This document shows positions 31,784 through 40,483 of a DNA stretch of 64,000 nt, piece after piece. Origin of the DNA: Nitrospira sp. (GTDB taxonomy: Bacteria; Nitrospirota; Nitrospiria; Nitrospirales; Nitrospiraceae); contig VOPT01000046.1 in the NCBI GenBank assembly GCA_009594865.1, positions 18,016 to 82,015 on the forward strand, read 5' to 3'. The position numbers and the translations under genes were made by a program. The stretch's first letter is position 1, and every line of letters begins with the position of its first letter. A model generated the notes under the pieces. That model ran no database searches, was not told where the DNA came from, and saw nothing but the letters and a program-made list of their open reading frames with translations.

Positions 31784-34700
31784 TCACGCCTGCTGCTCGG
31801 CCAACTCAGCGTCTGCCGGTGTCTCTCCTAGTTCGTCGGCCCGTCGCGGGAAGCGTTCTTCCAGCATCGTGTAGACGGTCGGGACGAGGAAGAGTGTGAG
31901 GATTGTCGAGACGGTGAGGCCGCCCACCACCGCGCGCGCCAGCGGGGCGTTGGTTTCACTGCCGGTCCCCAACCCGAGCGCCATCGGGATGAGACCCACG
32001 ACTGTGGCGAGGGAGGTCATCAAAATCGGTCGGAGTCTGGTCCGCGAGGCTGTCACGACGGCGGTGGAGAGATCCAGCCCTCGGCGTCGCAACACGTTGG
32101 TGTAGTCCACCAATAGGACGCCGTTCGAGACGACAATGCCCAACATCATGATGATGCCCATCAACGAGGAGGTCGAGATCGTGGTGTTGGTGAGGTAGAG
32201 GATCACGATCACGCCGGGAATGCCCATCGGCACCGAGAACATGATGATGAAGGGATCGATCAGCGACTTAAATTGCGCGGCCATCACCATGTACACCAGA
32301 ATCAATGCCAAGGCGCTGGCATACATGAGGCCCTCGAAGGTCTCGCGCTGTTGTTGGATCTGGCCGGCCAGCCGGATGCTGAATCCTGTCGGCAACTGCA
32401 TCTGGCCGAAGGCGGTTTCCAGGTCCTGGGCAATCGCGCCGAGATCGCGGCCGACCGGGTTCGCGGTGATGTGGACGACGCGCTGAAAGTATTTGCGCTC
32501 GATCTTCACGGGTCCGGCGTTGAGTTTCAGTGTGGCCAGATTCTTCAGCAAGACTGGCTCGCCGTTTTTGGTCGTGAGCAGGACATGTTCGATGTCCGCC
32601 AGATCCTTACGATGTTCCTCCGCGAGCCAGGCGCTGATGTAATACTCATTGCCGTTCTGCGGGTCGGTGTAAATGATCGGGTCGGTTTGGCCATTGCCGT
32701 TCAGCGAGTACAAGACGGCGTTGGCGACGTCCGTTTCGCTGATCCCCAGGAGCGCGGCCTTCTCTCGATCCACCACTACGTTCACTTCGGGATAGTTTTC
32801 TTCGCGGCTGACTTCGATGTCCGCCATGCCGGGGATCTTGTGCATGATCTCCTGGACCTGCTGGATGACGGTGCGGGCCTTCTCGAAGTCGTAGCCGTAA
32901 ATTTCCACGTCGATGGATTTTTGCGACCCGAAGCTGGTCACGCGTTTGACCAAACCGCCCGGATCGAAAAACATCGCCACGCCGGGAAACAGTTTGACCA
33001 CAGCCGGCCGGACGGCGTTCATGATTTCGACCTGGTTGCGCCGCCGCCGATCCGGCGAGACCAGATACACGGAAATGACCGAGGTGTGCGGCCCCGTGTT
33101 GGGATTGAACAGTGACGAGCGACCCTGGGCGAGCACGCCGGTACTGGAGGCAATCGCTTCCAGCTCGTCCGGCGGAATCTTTTCTCGCAGCACCCGTTCG
33201 ACCTCGGCGACTTGGTCGACGGTCTTTTCCACTCGCTGACCGACGGGCGCGCGCAAGACGATGCGGAACTGGCTTTCATCCGACACCGGCAAAAACTCGG
33301 TCCCGATAAATGGCAGGAGTGCGAGGGAGCTGACGAACAGCGCGACCACGGCCACCAATAATGTACGGCGATGGGCCAACACCCAACGTAGACTGCGCTC
33401 ATACCCTTCGTCGAGGGCGTCGTAACGGCGCTGGCTCCACTGCATGATGCGCACGAACCAGGCTGGCAGCGATCGGTGGGCCTCTTGCTCCGACTTCAAG
33501 AAACGGTAACAGAGGGCAGGGGTGACCGTCCGCGAGACGAAGAATGAGGTGAAGAGTGCGATCGCGATCGTGAGCGTCAGGGGAATCAGCAGGAGGCGCG
33601 CGATGCCGACGATAAAAAACATCGGCAGGAACACGACGACGGTTGTCACCGTGGACGCGAAGATCGGCATGGCCACTTCGCGGGCGGCATTCACGATGGC
33701 ATCCCAACGATTCCGATCCACATTCAAGTGGCGTTGGATGTTTTCGAGCTCGACGATCGAATCGTCCACCAGCCGGCCGATACCCAGCGCCAGCCCGCCC
33801 ATCGTAAAGACGTTCAATGTTTGATTGGTGAAATACAGCACGATGAACGTCACGAGAATCGAGAGCGGGATGGCGACGGAGATAATCAGCGTGCTGGTGA
33901 GGTTTCTCAGGAACAAGAGGATGACCGCCGCGGCGAGCAACGATCCGTGCAGGGCTTGTTCGATGAGGTTCTTGATCGATTGCCGGATGTAAATCGATTG
34001 ATCGAAGGAGATTCCTAACTGCACACCGGGCGGGATGCCGATCATTTTCGGAATCGCTTTGCGCAACGCATCGACCACTTCCACCGTATTGGCGATCGGT
34101 TGCTTGTTGACGCGGAGATAGACCGATCGTTTGCCGTCCGTGCGGACGACGTTGGTTTGAATGTCAGAGGAGTCGGTCAGGACGCCGACATCCCGCACAC
34201 GCACGGGATTGCCGCGCGCGTCGATCTTGACGACGACATCGTTGATCGGCTCCACGGTTTTGAACTGGGTGTTGGTGAACACGTTGTAGTCGAGGTTCCC
34301 GGCCTTGATGTCGCCTGAAGGCAGGATCAGGTTGGATGCCTTCACCGCCTTGACGACGTCGAGGATGGAGAGGCCGCGCGCCTGCAGCAGAGCCGGGTCC
34401 AAATTGATGTTGATCTGCCGGATCTTCCCGCCCTCTACCGTGGCGGCCGCGACGTTGGCGATTTGTTCGATTTGCGGGGCGATGGTGTTGTAGGCCAGGT
34501 CGTAGAGTGCCCGTTCGTCGAGATCGCCGCCGGACGCGGTCACGAACGCGACCGGAATGTTAGAGACGTCGAACTTGACGATGAAGGGCTGCAGAATACC
34601 GGGGGGCAGGCTGTTTAAAATCTGGGTGATGCGTTGCATCACCTCCATTTGGCCCACGTTGATGTCCGCGCCCCAGTTGAACCAAATCTGCACTGCCCCG

Positions 34701-34963
34701 ATGCCTTGCTTGGCGAAGGATTCCACATGTTCGACGTTGGAGGCAGAACTGACGGCCTTCTCAATGGGATACACGACGCTCTGCTCGATATCGAGCGGCG
34801 GCGCGCCCTTGTAAATGACGCCAACAAAGGCGACCGGCACCTGAATGTTGGGGAACAGATCGACCGGGAGGCGTTCGAGTGACGTGGCCCCGAGAATCAC
34901 CATCGCCAGGGACAACATCAGGATGCCGATGCGGTTTCGAAGCGCGAGGAGTGTCAGCCACAT
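31784..34963 (-). CDS. RND-family efflux pump inner-membrane transporter (HAE1 type)
   Basis: 1059 residues. The first transmembrane helix starts at NRIGILMLSLAMVILG. The porter domain begins with ERLPVDLFPNIQVPV, and helix 4 carries the proton-relay aspartates in GIGRLVDDSIVELENI. The second half repeats the topology (GLMYASALALILVYMVMAAQF; MLGIVVSNGVLLVDY). It works with the membrane-fusion protein upstream and an outer-membrane channel encoded elsewhere to export toxic compounds. The order TetR-MFP-RND in one operon is standard. No metal-specific signature was noted, so a drug or solvent substrate is likely. Confidence 0.93.
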   Translation of the reverse strand: MWLTLLALRNRIGILMLSLAMVILGATSLERLPVDLFPNIQVPVAFVGVIYKGAPPLDIEQSVVYPIEKAVSSASNVEHVESFAKQGIGAVQIWFNWGADINVGQMEVMQRITQILNSLPPGILQPFIVKFDVSNIPVAFVTASGGDLDERALYDLAYNTIAPQIEQIANVAAATVEGGKIRQININLDPALLQARGLSILDVVKAVKASNLILPSGDIKAGNLDYNVFTNTQFKTVEPINDVVVKIDARGNPVRVRDVGVLTDSSDIQTNVVRTDGKRSVYLRVNKQPIANTVEVVDALRKAIPKMIGIPPGVQLGISFDQSIYIRQSIKNLIEQALHGSLLAAAVILLFLRNLTSTLIISVAIPLSILVTFIVLYFTNQTLNVFTMGGLALGIGRLVDDSIVELENIQRHLNVDRNRWDAIVNAAREVAMPIFASTVTTVVVFLPMFFIVGIARLLLIPLTLTIAIALFTSFFVSRTVTPALCYRFLKSEQEAHRSLPAWFVRIMQWSQRRYDALDEGYERSLRWVLAHRRTLLVAVVALFVSSLALLPFIGTEFLPVSDESQFRIVLRAPVGQRVEKTVDQVAEVERVLREKIPPDELEAIASSTGVLAQGRSSLFNPNTGPHTSVISVYLVSPDRRRRNQVEIMNAVRPAVVKLFPGVAMFFDPGGLVKRVTSFGSQKSIDVEIYGYDFEKARTVIQQVQEIMHKIPGMADIEVSREENYPEVNVVVDREKAALLGISETDVANAVLYSLNGNGQTDPIIYTDPQNGNEYYISAWLAEEHRKDLADIEHVLLTTKNGEPVLLKNLATLKLNAGPVKIERKYFQRVVHITANPVGRDLGAIAQDLETAFGQMQLPTGFSIRLAGQIQQQRETFEGLMYASALALILVYMVMAAQFKSLIDPFIIMFSVPMGIPGVIVILYLTNTTISTSSLMGIIMMLGIVVSNGVLLVDYTNVLRRRGLDLSTAVVTASRTRLRPILMTSLATVVGLIPMALGLGTGSETNAPLARAVVGGLTVSTILTLFLVPTVYTMLEERFPRRADELGETPADAELAEQQA

Positions 34964-35047
34964 GATGGAGACGAGGGAGGTGACTCGTTAGAAGTGAGAG
35001 GATGTGAGCTCACCGTCAACGGAGGAAATCCTTTCACATGGTGTCTG

Positions 35048-36241
35048 TTACGATTCACGTTTCCCGGCATGCATCGGCTGCGTTTGGACCGGCACGCCTT
35101 CGCTGACCAGATCTTTGCCGGAGACGATGAGTTGCTCGTCGCCCGCAAGGCCTTTCACGACTTCCACACGGTTCTCGGCGAGCGCGCCCAGTTCAATCGG
35201 TACCTGGTGGGCTTTCCCATCCTTGACGACATAGACATACTGGGATTCCTCGAGCCGGCTCACGGCATCCAGCGGAATCTGAATCGCCTGGGGATGTTTT
35301 CCGACCAGGACTTCGACGCGGGCGAACATGCCGCCTTTGAGACGATGGTCTTTATTCGGCAGATCCACTTCCACGGTCATCGTGCGGGTGGCGCGGTTCA
35401 AGGCCTGAACAATACGGGTGACCCGGCCTTCGAAGACCTCATTGGGATAGGCCTCGGCGCGAACGTCGGCCCGTTGCCCGACTTGTACGAGCGGGACATC
35501 CTTCTCCACGACTTCGATCAACGTGCGCACGGTTTCGACGTCGTGCACGCTCAAGATGCCGCGCGAGACGGTGGACGTGCTCGCCGTGGTGCCGCTCACA
35601 TACGCGCCGGGGTCGAGGTTCCGTTCGGCGATGTAGCCGGCAAATGGGGCACGGATGTACGAATAGGCCAGGTTGGTTTCCGCTTGGGCCAAGGCGACGG
35701 TCATCTGTTGCACCTGAGCACGCAGGGAATCCTGTAACGCCACCGCTGCATCGCGGTTGACCAGGGCGGTGTCGAGATCCTGTTGGGAGACGAACTGGTC
35801 TTTGATCAGCGCTTGCATGCGGTCGAGCGTGAGGGTGGCATTCCGCACCCCGGCATCCTGCTGGACGACCTTCGCTTTAGCCGACAACAGATTGGCCTTG
35901 GCTTGATTGACGGCATGGATGTAATCGGTATGGTCGATCTCGACTAGCAACTGATTGGCCTTCACGAGATCGCCTTTATCGACGTAGATCTTGGCGATGT
36001 AGCCGTCCACGCGGGAAAAAATGTTCACGAGCTGGTTTGGAATCAAATCGGCGGTATAGCTCAGCCGCACGTCGAGATCCTGTCTGATGGGCGTCATGGT
36101 GCCCACGGTGAGGATGCGGTTCTTGCGCGGGTCCGTCTTGGCGCCGCTGGTGAGGCGGAACGCGACCAAGGCCGCGACGGCGACGAAGAGGATGAGGCCC
36201 AAGGTGACAATGGGATGTCGTCGGATCGGATTACCGGACAC
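35048..36241 (-). CDS. RND efflux periplasmic adaptor (membrane-fusion protein)
   Basis: 397 residues. One N-terminal membrane anchor (IVTLGLILFVAVAALVAFRL) precedes the biotinyl-lipoyl half VNIFSRVDGYIAKIYVDKGDLVKANQLL, an alpha-helical hairpin (about 105-180) and the second lipoyl half YIRAPFAGYIAERNLDPGAYV. Beta-barrel and membrane-proximal domains follow (VTRIVQALNRATRTMTVEVDL). It bridges the RND pump to the outer-membrane channel. The start overlaps the TetR gene end by 11 bases, so the three genes share one transcript. Confidence 0.93.
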   Translation of the reverse strand: MSGNPIRRHPIVTLGLILFVAVAALVAFRLTSGAKTDPRKNRILTVGTMTPIRQDLDVRLSYTADLIPNQLVNIFSRVDGYIAKIYVDKGDLVKANQLLVEIDHTDYIHAVNQAKANLLSAKAKVVQQDAGVRNATLTLDRMQALIKDQFVSQQDLDTALVNRDAAVALQDSLRAQVQQMTVALAQAETNLAYSYIRAPFAGYIAERNLDPGAYVSGTTASTSTVSRGILSVHDVETVRTLIEVVEKDVPLVQVGQRADVRAEAYPNEVFEGRVTRIVQALNRATRTMTVEVDLPNKDHRLKGGMFARVEVLVGKHPQAIQIPLDAVSRLEESQYVYVVKDGKAHQVPIELGALAENRVEVVKGLAGDEQLIVSGKDLVSEGVPVQTQPMHAGKRES

Positions 36242-36878
36242 GAGTGAAGCCTCGCTTCTTATCGGTGGATGAAGGCAGAAGGCCTTTCAAAAACAATTCC
36301 ACATAGGTGGACACAATGTCTTTATGGGGACAGTGCAAAGGCACGTCGAAAATCTCGTGCAGCAGCCGGTGGTGGACCACCATGCCGATGAAAGCCCGCG
36401 CCGCCAATAAGGGATCGATTGGACGAAAGGCCTTTTCGTCGATCCTGGTCTGAATATACCCGGCTAAATAGTCGCAAAACACCCGGTGCTGCTTGCCGAA
36501 AAACATATCCGCCAGCTCATGGCCCTCCAGCGCACTGAAGAGCAGGAGGCGTAACATCGTGGGGTCGGCTCCGGGGCGAATGCGGTAGCTGGCGATCAGC
36601 GTAAAGACCCGATGGTCATCACGTTTGCGGGCGAACTCCTCCACAGCGCTCAGCAGTTCACTCAGCGGAGCCTTTTCGGCCAGGATGGCGGTGTACAGTG
36701 CCCGCTTAGTCGGAAAGTACTTAAACACCAGGGCTTCGCTCACGCCCGCGGCCTTGGCGATTTCCTTGGTGGTGGTACCCTTAAACCCTTTGGCGGCAAA
36801 CAGGTTCGCGGCGGAGGAGATCAGGCTGGTCTGGCGATCGTGGTTCGCATTGCGGGCGCTGGCGGTCGTCGCTTTCAC
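36231..36878 (-). CDS. TetR-family repressor of the RND operon
   Basis: 215 residues. The helix-turn-helix lies at about residues 28-60 (GFKGTTTKEIAKAAGVSEALVFKYFPTKRALY), with the expected lysine/arginine-rich recognition helix. The C-terminal ligand domain is variable, as usual. It is the first gene of the efflux operon and lies 14 bases from a 24-bp palindrome that may be its own operator, so autoregulated repression of the pump is likely. The inducer is unknown. Confidence 0.92.
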   Translation of the reverse strand: MKATTASARNANHDRQTSLISSAANLFAAKGFKGTTTKEIAKAAGVSEALVFKYFPTKRALYTAILAEKAPLSELLSAVEEFARKRDDHRVFTLIASYRIRPGADPTMLRLLLFSALEGHELADMFFGKQHRVFCDYLAGYIQTRIDEKAFRPIDPLLAARAFIGMVVHHRLLHEIFDVPLHCPHKDIVSTYVELFLKGLLPSSTDKKRGFTRVR

Positions 36879-36891
36879 GTCATCGTTCGTC

Positions 36892-36915
36892 CGGTGAGTG
36901 AGTGGTTACTCACCG
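36892..36915. promoter_or_regulatory. Candidate TetR operator
   Basis: CGGTGAGT (36892-36899) and ACTCACCG (36908-36915) are perfect inverted repeats around an 8-base spacer, with a nested TGAGT-GGTT-ACTCA palindrome. It sits 14 bases upstream of the TetR start codon, the expected place for autoregulation. Confidence 0.7.
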
Positions 36916-37016
36916 ATCAAGGTATCATGCAGGAACGAAGTGTGACAAGGATCGCGAATATTCCATCAACCTTGGGGCTTAGCTCCCGCGGAGGAGCGGA
37001 CGCGGTAGAGGATCGG

Positions 37017-37556
37017 TTAGGGGACGGGAGGTAAATTCCCTTCGTTGAGCTTCACGCGGAACGCTTCGCTCTCGAAGAAAATCACGCCCTGACTCGTCCG
37101 AAGGTCGTAGCGAAGGATGATCGCGCTGTCGGGGCCCTGCCAGTTGAAAAATTTCACCGCGCCGCCGGCCATCTGGCCGGGGGTGTGATCGATCGGGCCG
37201 AATTGTTGTTGCAGGAATGTCAGCAGCCGGTCGTGGGTCTCCTTGCCGGTATACCGGACCATGACGCGGGCGAATTTGCCTTCGACCGTGCTGAACTTCA
37301 TCGACTCCACCGTCGCCGGGCCGAGCTTCCTGGGTGTGGAGGTTAGTTCATACGTCCGGATTCGGCCGGCCTCTTCCACTTTCACGAACTGATCTGATTC
37401 GGTAAAGGCGGCGCCCCAAGGAATGCCTTCGAAGCCATTCGGATCGTTCTCCATCGGGACAGCCAGCGCCGGGGCGATCGGGGACAGCAGCATGACGCCA
37501 AGCGCGAGAACCAACAGGCAGCGACGTGGATGGAGGTAGGTCTGTCCGTGCAGCAT
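37017..37556 (-). CDS. Exported hypothetical protein, tandem paralogue 2
   Basis: 179 residues. Signal peptide through about residue 31 (ALA). The mature start VPMENDPNGFEGIPWGAAF and the later FSTVEGKFARVMVRYTGKETHD, LTFLQQQFGPIDHTPGQM and FNWQGPDSAIILRYD repeat, in order, in the neighbouring gene. The two are products of gene duplication. No domain name is assigned, but the FARVxxRYxG and QxxGPI layout is consistent with a small periplasmic beta-alpha fold. The gene follows its paralogue after 3 bases and is on the same transcript. Confidence 0.65.
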   Translation of the reverse strand: MLHGQTYLHPRRCLLVLALGVMLLSPIAPALAVPMENDPNGFEGIPWGAAFTESDQFVKVEEAGRIRTYELTSTPRKLGPATVESMKFSTVEGKFARVMVRYTGKETHDRLLTFLQQQFGPIDHTPGQMAGGAVKFFNWQGPDSAIILRYDLRTSQGVIFFESEAFRVKLNEGNLPPVP

Positions 37557-37559
37557 CGG

Positions 37560-38102
37560 TTATTCCGCCGTATCCGACATGCGATCTTGAAAGCGTGGCG
37601 CCAGGTTCCGGCTTTCGATAAAGACAAACCCGCGATCACGGTTGGCTTCATAGGTCAGCGTGATCTCTGTTTCCGTTCCACGCCAGGTATATTGCTGGTT
37701 CAGCCCTCGCATCATCTGCCCGGGAAGCCGCTCGATCGCGCCGTAGGTCCGTTCAAGATATTGCAGCACCTGCTTGTGGGTCTGCGCGCCGCGATACCGG
37801 ATGGTGACGCGCGCAAATTGCGCATCGACCGTCGAGAGATGCACGCTTTCGACCGGGATGTCGGCATAAACGGGCTGGCGGTCGCGAAATTCATAGTCGG
37901 TGGTGTGTGTGTTCTCACGGGTCACCATGAGGTCGGGAATGTCAGTGAGAGGAATACCCCAGGAAAGATCATGGTAGCCGTGCGGATCGTTGGCCATGGT
38001 GATGGCGAGGACCGGCCCGGCTGTGAGGAGGAGCAGCGTACAGACGCACCCGAGGCGCTGCAGGATGCGGAGAGGCGACCATCTTGAACACGCGTTGCGC
38101 AT
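37560..38102 (-). CDS. Exported hypothetical protein, tandem paralogue 1
   Basis: 180 residues. A signal peptide (about 1-33, GPVLA) precedes ITMANDPHGYHDLSWGIPL, LSTVDAQFARVTIRYRGAQTH, LQYLERTYGAIERLPGQM and YTWRGTETEITLTYE. These align with the downstream paralogue at 37017. Exported, probably periplasmic, function unknown. It is divergent from the phosphonate/glycan locus, whose promoter lies about 70 bases away. Confidence 0.65.
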   Translation of the reverse strand: MRNACSRWSPLRILQRLGCVCTLLLLTAGPVLAITMANDPHGYHDLSWGIPLTDIPDLMVTRENTHTTDYEFRDRQPVYADIPVESVHLSTVDAQFARVTIRYRGAQTHKQVLQYLERTYGAIERLPGQMMRGLNQQYTWRGTETEITLTYEANRDRGFVFIESRNLAPRFQDRMSDTAE

Positions 38103-38173
38103 GGCTTTCAGCGAGTCCCACTTGGCACGCTACCATGGCCGTTCACATGGCAGCAACTCTCAGTGCGGCGTTC

Positions 38174-38202
38174 TTGTGAATGGAGGACCCCTTGGCTATA
38201 AT
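38174..38202 (+). promoter_or_regulatory. Sigma70-type promoter of the phosphonate/glycan locus
   Basis: TTGTGA (38174-38179), 17-base spacer, TATAAT (38197-38202), a near-consensus match. It lies 44 bases upstream of the first gene and could drive the following run of closely spaced genes. Confidence 0.75.
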
Positions 38203-38246
38203 GCGCCTCTTGTGCCGAGAGCCCTCAGGCGACAGGAGCATGGTTC

Positions 38247-38744
38247 ATGGTCGACAGTGATGTGTTCGTGCAGGCGCTCGAAAGTCTGGGCGTCAATTTC
38301 TTCACCGGTGTGCCCGATTCCCTACTGGGCGGCATTATCGAAGAGTTGCTCACGCGCAAGCTGTACACGTCGGCCGTGCGCGAGGATGAAGCGGTCGCCA
38401 TGGCGGCCGGCGCCTTCATGGCCGGAAAAATCCCTGCGGTGCTCATGCAGAATTCCGGCCTCGGCACCTCACTCAACACGCTGCTCTCGCTCAACATGAT
38501 CTATCGGCAGCCGTGCATCCTGTTGGTCTCCTGGCGCGGGTTTGAGGGCAAAGACGCGCCGGAACATGTGGTGATGGGCGAGACCATGCCGCAGTTGCTC
38601 GACACGATGAAAATTCCTCACCGGACCTTATCGGAACCGACCATGGCGGACGATCTTCGCTGGGTGGCTCAGACCTTTATGAAACAGCGGATTCCAGTGG
38701 CCCTTCTGATCAAGAAGGGCATCATCAAGGGGTTGCACCCATGA
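38247..38744 (+). CDS. Thiamine-diphosphate decarboxylase, small (N-terminal) subunit
   Basis: 165 residues, corresponding to the pyrimidine-binding half of phosphonopyruvate or sulfopyruvate decarboxylase. Typical segments are FFTGVPDSLLGGIIEELL, VREDEAVAMAAGAFMAGKIPAVLMQNSGLGTSLNTL and ILLVSWRGFEGKDAPEH, with the cofactor-activating Glu in REDEA. Ppd is usually one chain of about 380 residues; this split is like archaeal ComD/ComE. GGAG lies at good spacing before ATG. It overlaps the large subunit by 4 bases. The neighbouring transaminase, PntC-like and CDP-alcohol genes favour phosphonopyruvate as substrate. Confidence 0.85.
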   Translation: MVDSDVFVQALESLGVNFFTGVPDSLLGGIIEELLTRKLYTSAVREDEAVAMAAGAFMAGKIPAVLMQNSGLGTSLNTLLSLNMIYRQPCILLVSWRGFEGKDAPEHVVMGETMPQLLDTMKIPHRTLSEPTMADDLRWVAQTFMKQRIPVALLIKKGIIKGLHP

Positions 38745-39319
38745 GGCCGGAACAGGGCACGATGCAGAGCCGGGCGCAGGCAATGGCCGCGCTGCTTGAA
38801 TTGCTGACGGATCAACCCGTCATCATCTGCAATGGGTTTCCCTCTCGGGAAGCCCAGAAGCTTGCCGACCGGCCGACGCATTTTTATATGATCGGCTCGA
38901 TGGGCAACGCCGCGGCCATCGGCTTGGGCGTGGCGCTCTCCAAACCGTCTAAAAAGGTGATCGTCTTCGACGGCGATGGCAATGTGTTAATGGGGATGGG
39001 CACGCTCGCCACAGTAGGGGCCTTACGGCCGAAGAATTTCATCCATGTCGTGTTCGACAACGAAGTGTATGGCTCAACGGGCAATCAGCCGACCATCTCG
39101 AACGTCGTCCAATTGGAAAAAGTTGCAAAAGCGGCGGGATATGTGTCGGTCGAACGGGTGTTGGACCGTGAAGATCTCGTGTACGAGTTCAAAGATATGT
39201 TGAAAAACGACGGACCCAGCATGTTGCTTGTCAAGGTGAATGAGTTCGTCGAGGATGCCGGCCGGGTCGCATTGGAGCCACCGGCCATCACCGCGCGTTT
39301 CATGAAAGCCATTGAGTAA
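38741..39319 (+). CDS. Thiamine-diphosphate decarboxylase, large (C-terminal) subunit
   Basis: 192 residues. The TPP/Mg-binding motif GDGN (in FDGDGNVLMGMGTLATVGALRP) through DNEVYGSTGNQPTIS near residue 110 matches the phosphonopyruvate/sulfopyruvate decarboxylase family. FYMIGSMGNAAAIGLGVALSKP lies before it. Together with the upstream subunit it would decarboxylate phosphonopyruvate to phosphonoacetaldehyde, the step that pulls the unfavourable PEP mutase reaction forward. It starts at ATGA overlapping the first subunit, ensuring balanced expression. Confidence 0.87.
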   Translation: MRPEQGTMQSRAQAMAALLELLTDQPVIICNGFPSREAQKLADRPTHFYMIGSMGNAAAIGLGVALSKPSKKVIVFDGDGNVLMGMGTLATVGALRPKNFIHVVFDNEVYGSTGNQPTISNVVQLEKVAKAAGYVSVERVLDREDLVYEFKDMLKNDGPSMLLVKVNEFVEDAGRVALEPPAITARFMKAIE

Positions 39320-39388
39320 GTGCGGCGCACTGAACGTGCTGGGTGAGCCCGTCCTGCTCCATTCCAATCAACAGCCTGAGGCACTACC

Positions 39389-40483
39389 ATGATACTTCTG
39401 AATCCAGGTCCGGTAAATGTAAGCGAGCGGGTGCGGCAGGCGTTGCTGCGTCCGGACATCTGCCATCGGGAATCCGAGTTTTCCGACATGCTGCTCCGCA
39501 TTCAGCAGAAGCTGCTCACCGCCTTCGTGCCCGGCGCGGAGTCCGAATACGTGGCCGTTATCCTGACAGGATCCGGCACGGCGGCCGTCGAATCAGCAGT
39601 GATGTCCTGCCTCCCGTTGGGCAAGCGCATGTTGGTGCTCAATAACGGGGTCTACGGCGAACGCCTGTCCAATATGATCGGCTTGCAGCGACTCGGGGTG
39701 TCCGAACTCAAGTCGGAATGGCACGTCAGGCCTGATCCGGAACGACTCCGGCTGGCGCTGCGTCAGCATCCTGAAGTGCATGCGGTGTCGATGGTCCATC
39801 ATGAGACGACGACCGGCTTGATCAATCCGGTGAAAGAAATTGCCGAGGTCGTCGACAGCCTCAACCGGGTGTTCGTCCTCGATTCCGTCAGTGGTCTGGC
39901 GGGCGAACCGATCGACATTGCCGGGTCGCACATCTATATGGTGGCGGGCACGGCGGGCAAGTGCATTCAAGGGTTCCCCGGCGTCTCGTTTGTCTTGCTC
40001 CGCAAGGGATTCCTCGACCAGATGCGGAAATATCCGAAGCGGTCCTGGTATCTGACCCTGACCCATTATGTCGATGAACAGGGCCGAGGGATTGTCCCCT
40101 TCACGCCGGCGGTGCAGGTGTACTATGCGTTTGAGGAGGCGCTGGACGAATTGCTGGAAGAGGGAATGACTAACCGCTTTCAGCGCTATCGTCGCATCGC
40201 TACGAGAATCCGGGAGCAGATGGCGGGCATGGGGGTGCAGCCGTTTCTGCCGGCGGACCTGCAATCGAATACGATTACGGCATTCTATCTGCCGGCGGGC
40301 CTCAGCTACGCCACTTTGCATGATCAGCTCAAAGCTCGCGGCTACGTCATTTATGCCGGTCAAGGGCAGCTGGAATCGAAGGTGTTCCGTGTCGCCAATA
40401 TGGGGGCGCTGACCGAACCCCAGATCGACGGTTTTCTGGGCGCGTTCGAGGAAGTGCTGGCAGGAGCGGCGGCGCGCGCATGA
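39389..40483 (+). CDS. PhnW-like 2-aminoethylphosphonate-type aminotransferase
   Basis: 364 residues, class V PLP-dependent fold. The N-terminal ILLNPGPVNVSERVRQALLRPDICHRE, TGSGTAAVESAV, FVLDSVSGLAGEPI and the PLP-lysine site GTAGKCIQGFPGVSFVL fit PhnW-type enzymes. In a biosynthetic setting it would aminate phosphonoacetaldehyde to 2-aminoethylphosphonate. The closest context is the decarboxylase pair upstream and the nucleotidyltransferase downstream, which overlaps by 4 bases. A serine/alanine-glyoxylate transaminase is possible but less likely. Confidence 0.85.
   Translation: MILLNPGPVNVSERVRQALLRPDICHRESEFSDMLLRIQQKLLTAFVPGAESEYVAVILTGSGTAAVESAVMSCLPLGKRMLVLNNGVYGERLSNMIGLQRLGVSELKSEWHVRPDPERLRLALRQHPEVHAVSMVHHETTTGLINPVKEIAEVVDSLNRVFVLDSVSGLAGEPIDIAGSHIYMVAGTAGKCIQGFPGVSFVLLRKGFLDQMRKYPKRSWYLTLTHYVDEQGRGIVPFTPAVQVYYAFEEALDELLEEGMTNRFQRYRRIATRIREQMAGMGVQPFLPADLQSNTITAFYLPAGLSYATLHDQLKARGYVIYAGQGQLESKVFRVANMGALTEPQIDGFLGAFEEVLAGAAARA

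Noticed and set aside
32273..33115. Plus-strand open frame of 280 codons
   Set aside because: Antisense to the RND transporter gene, with no domain signature.
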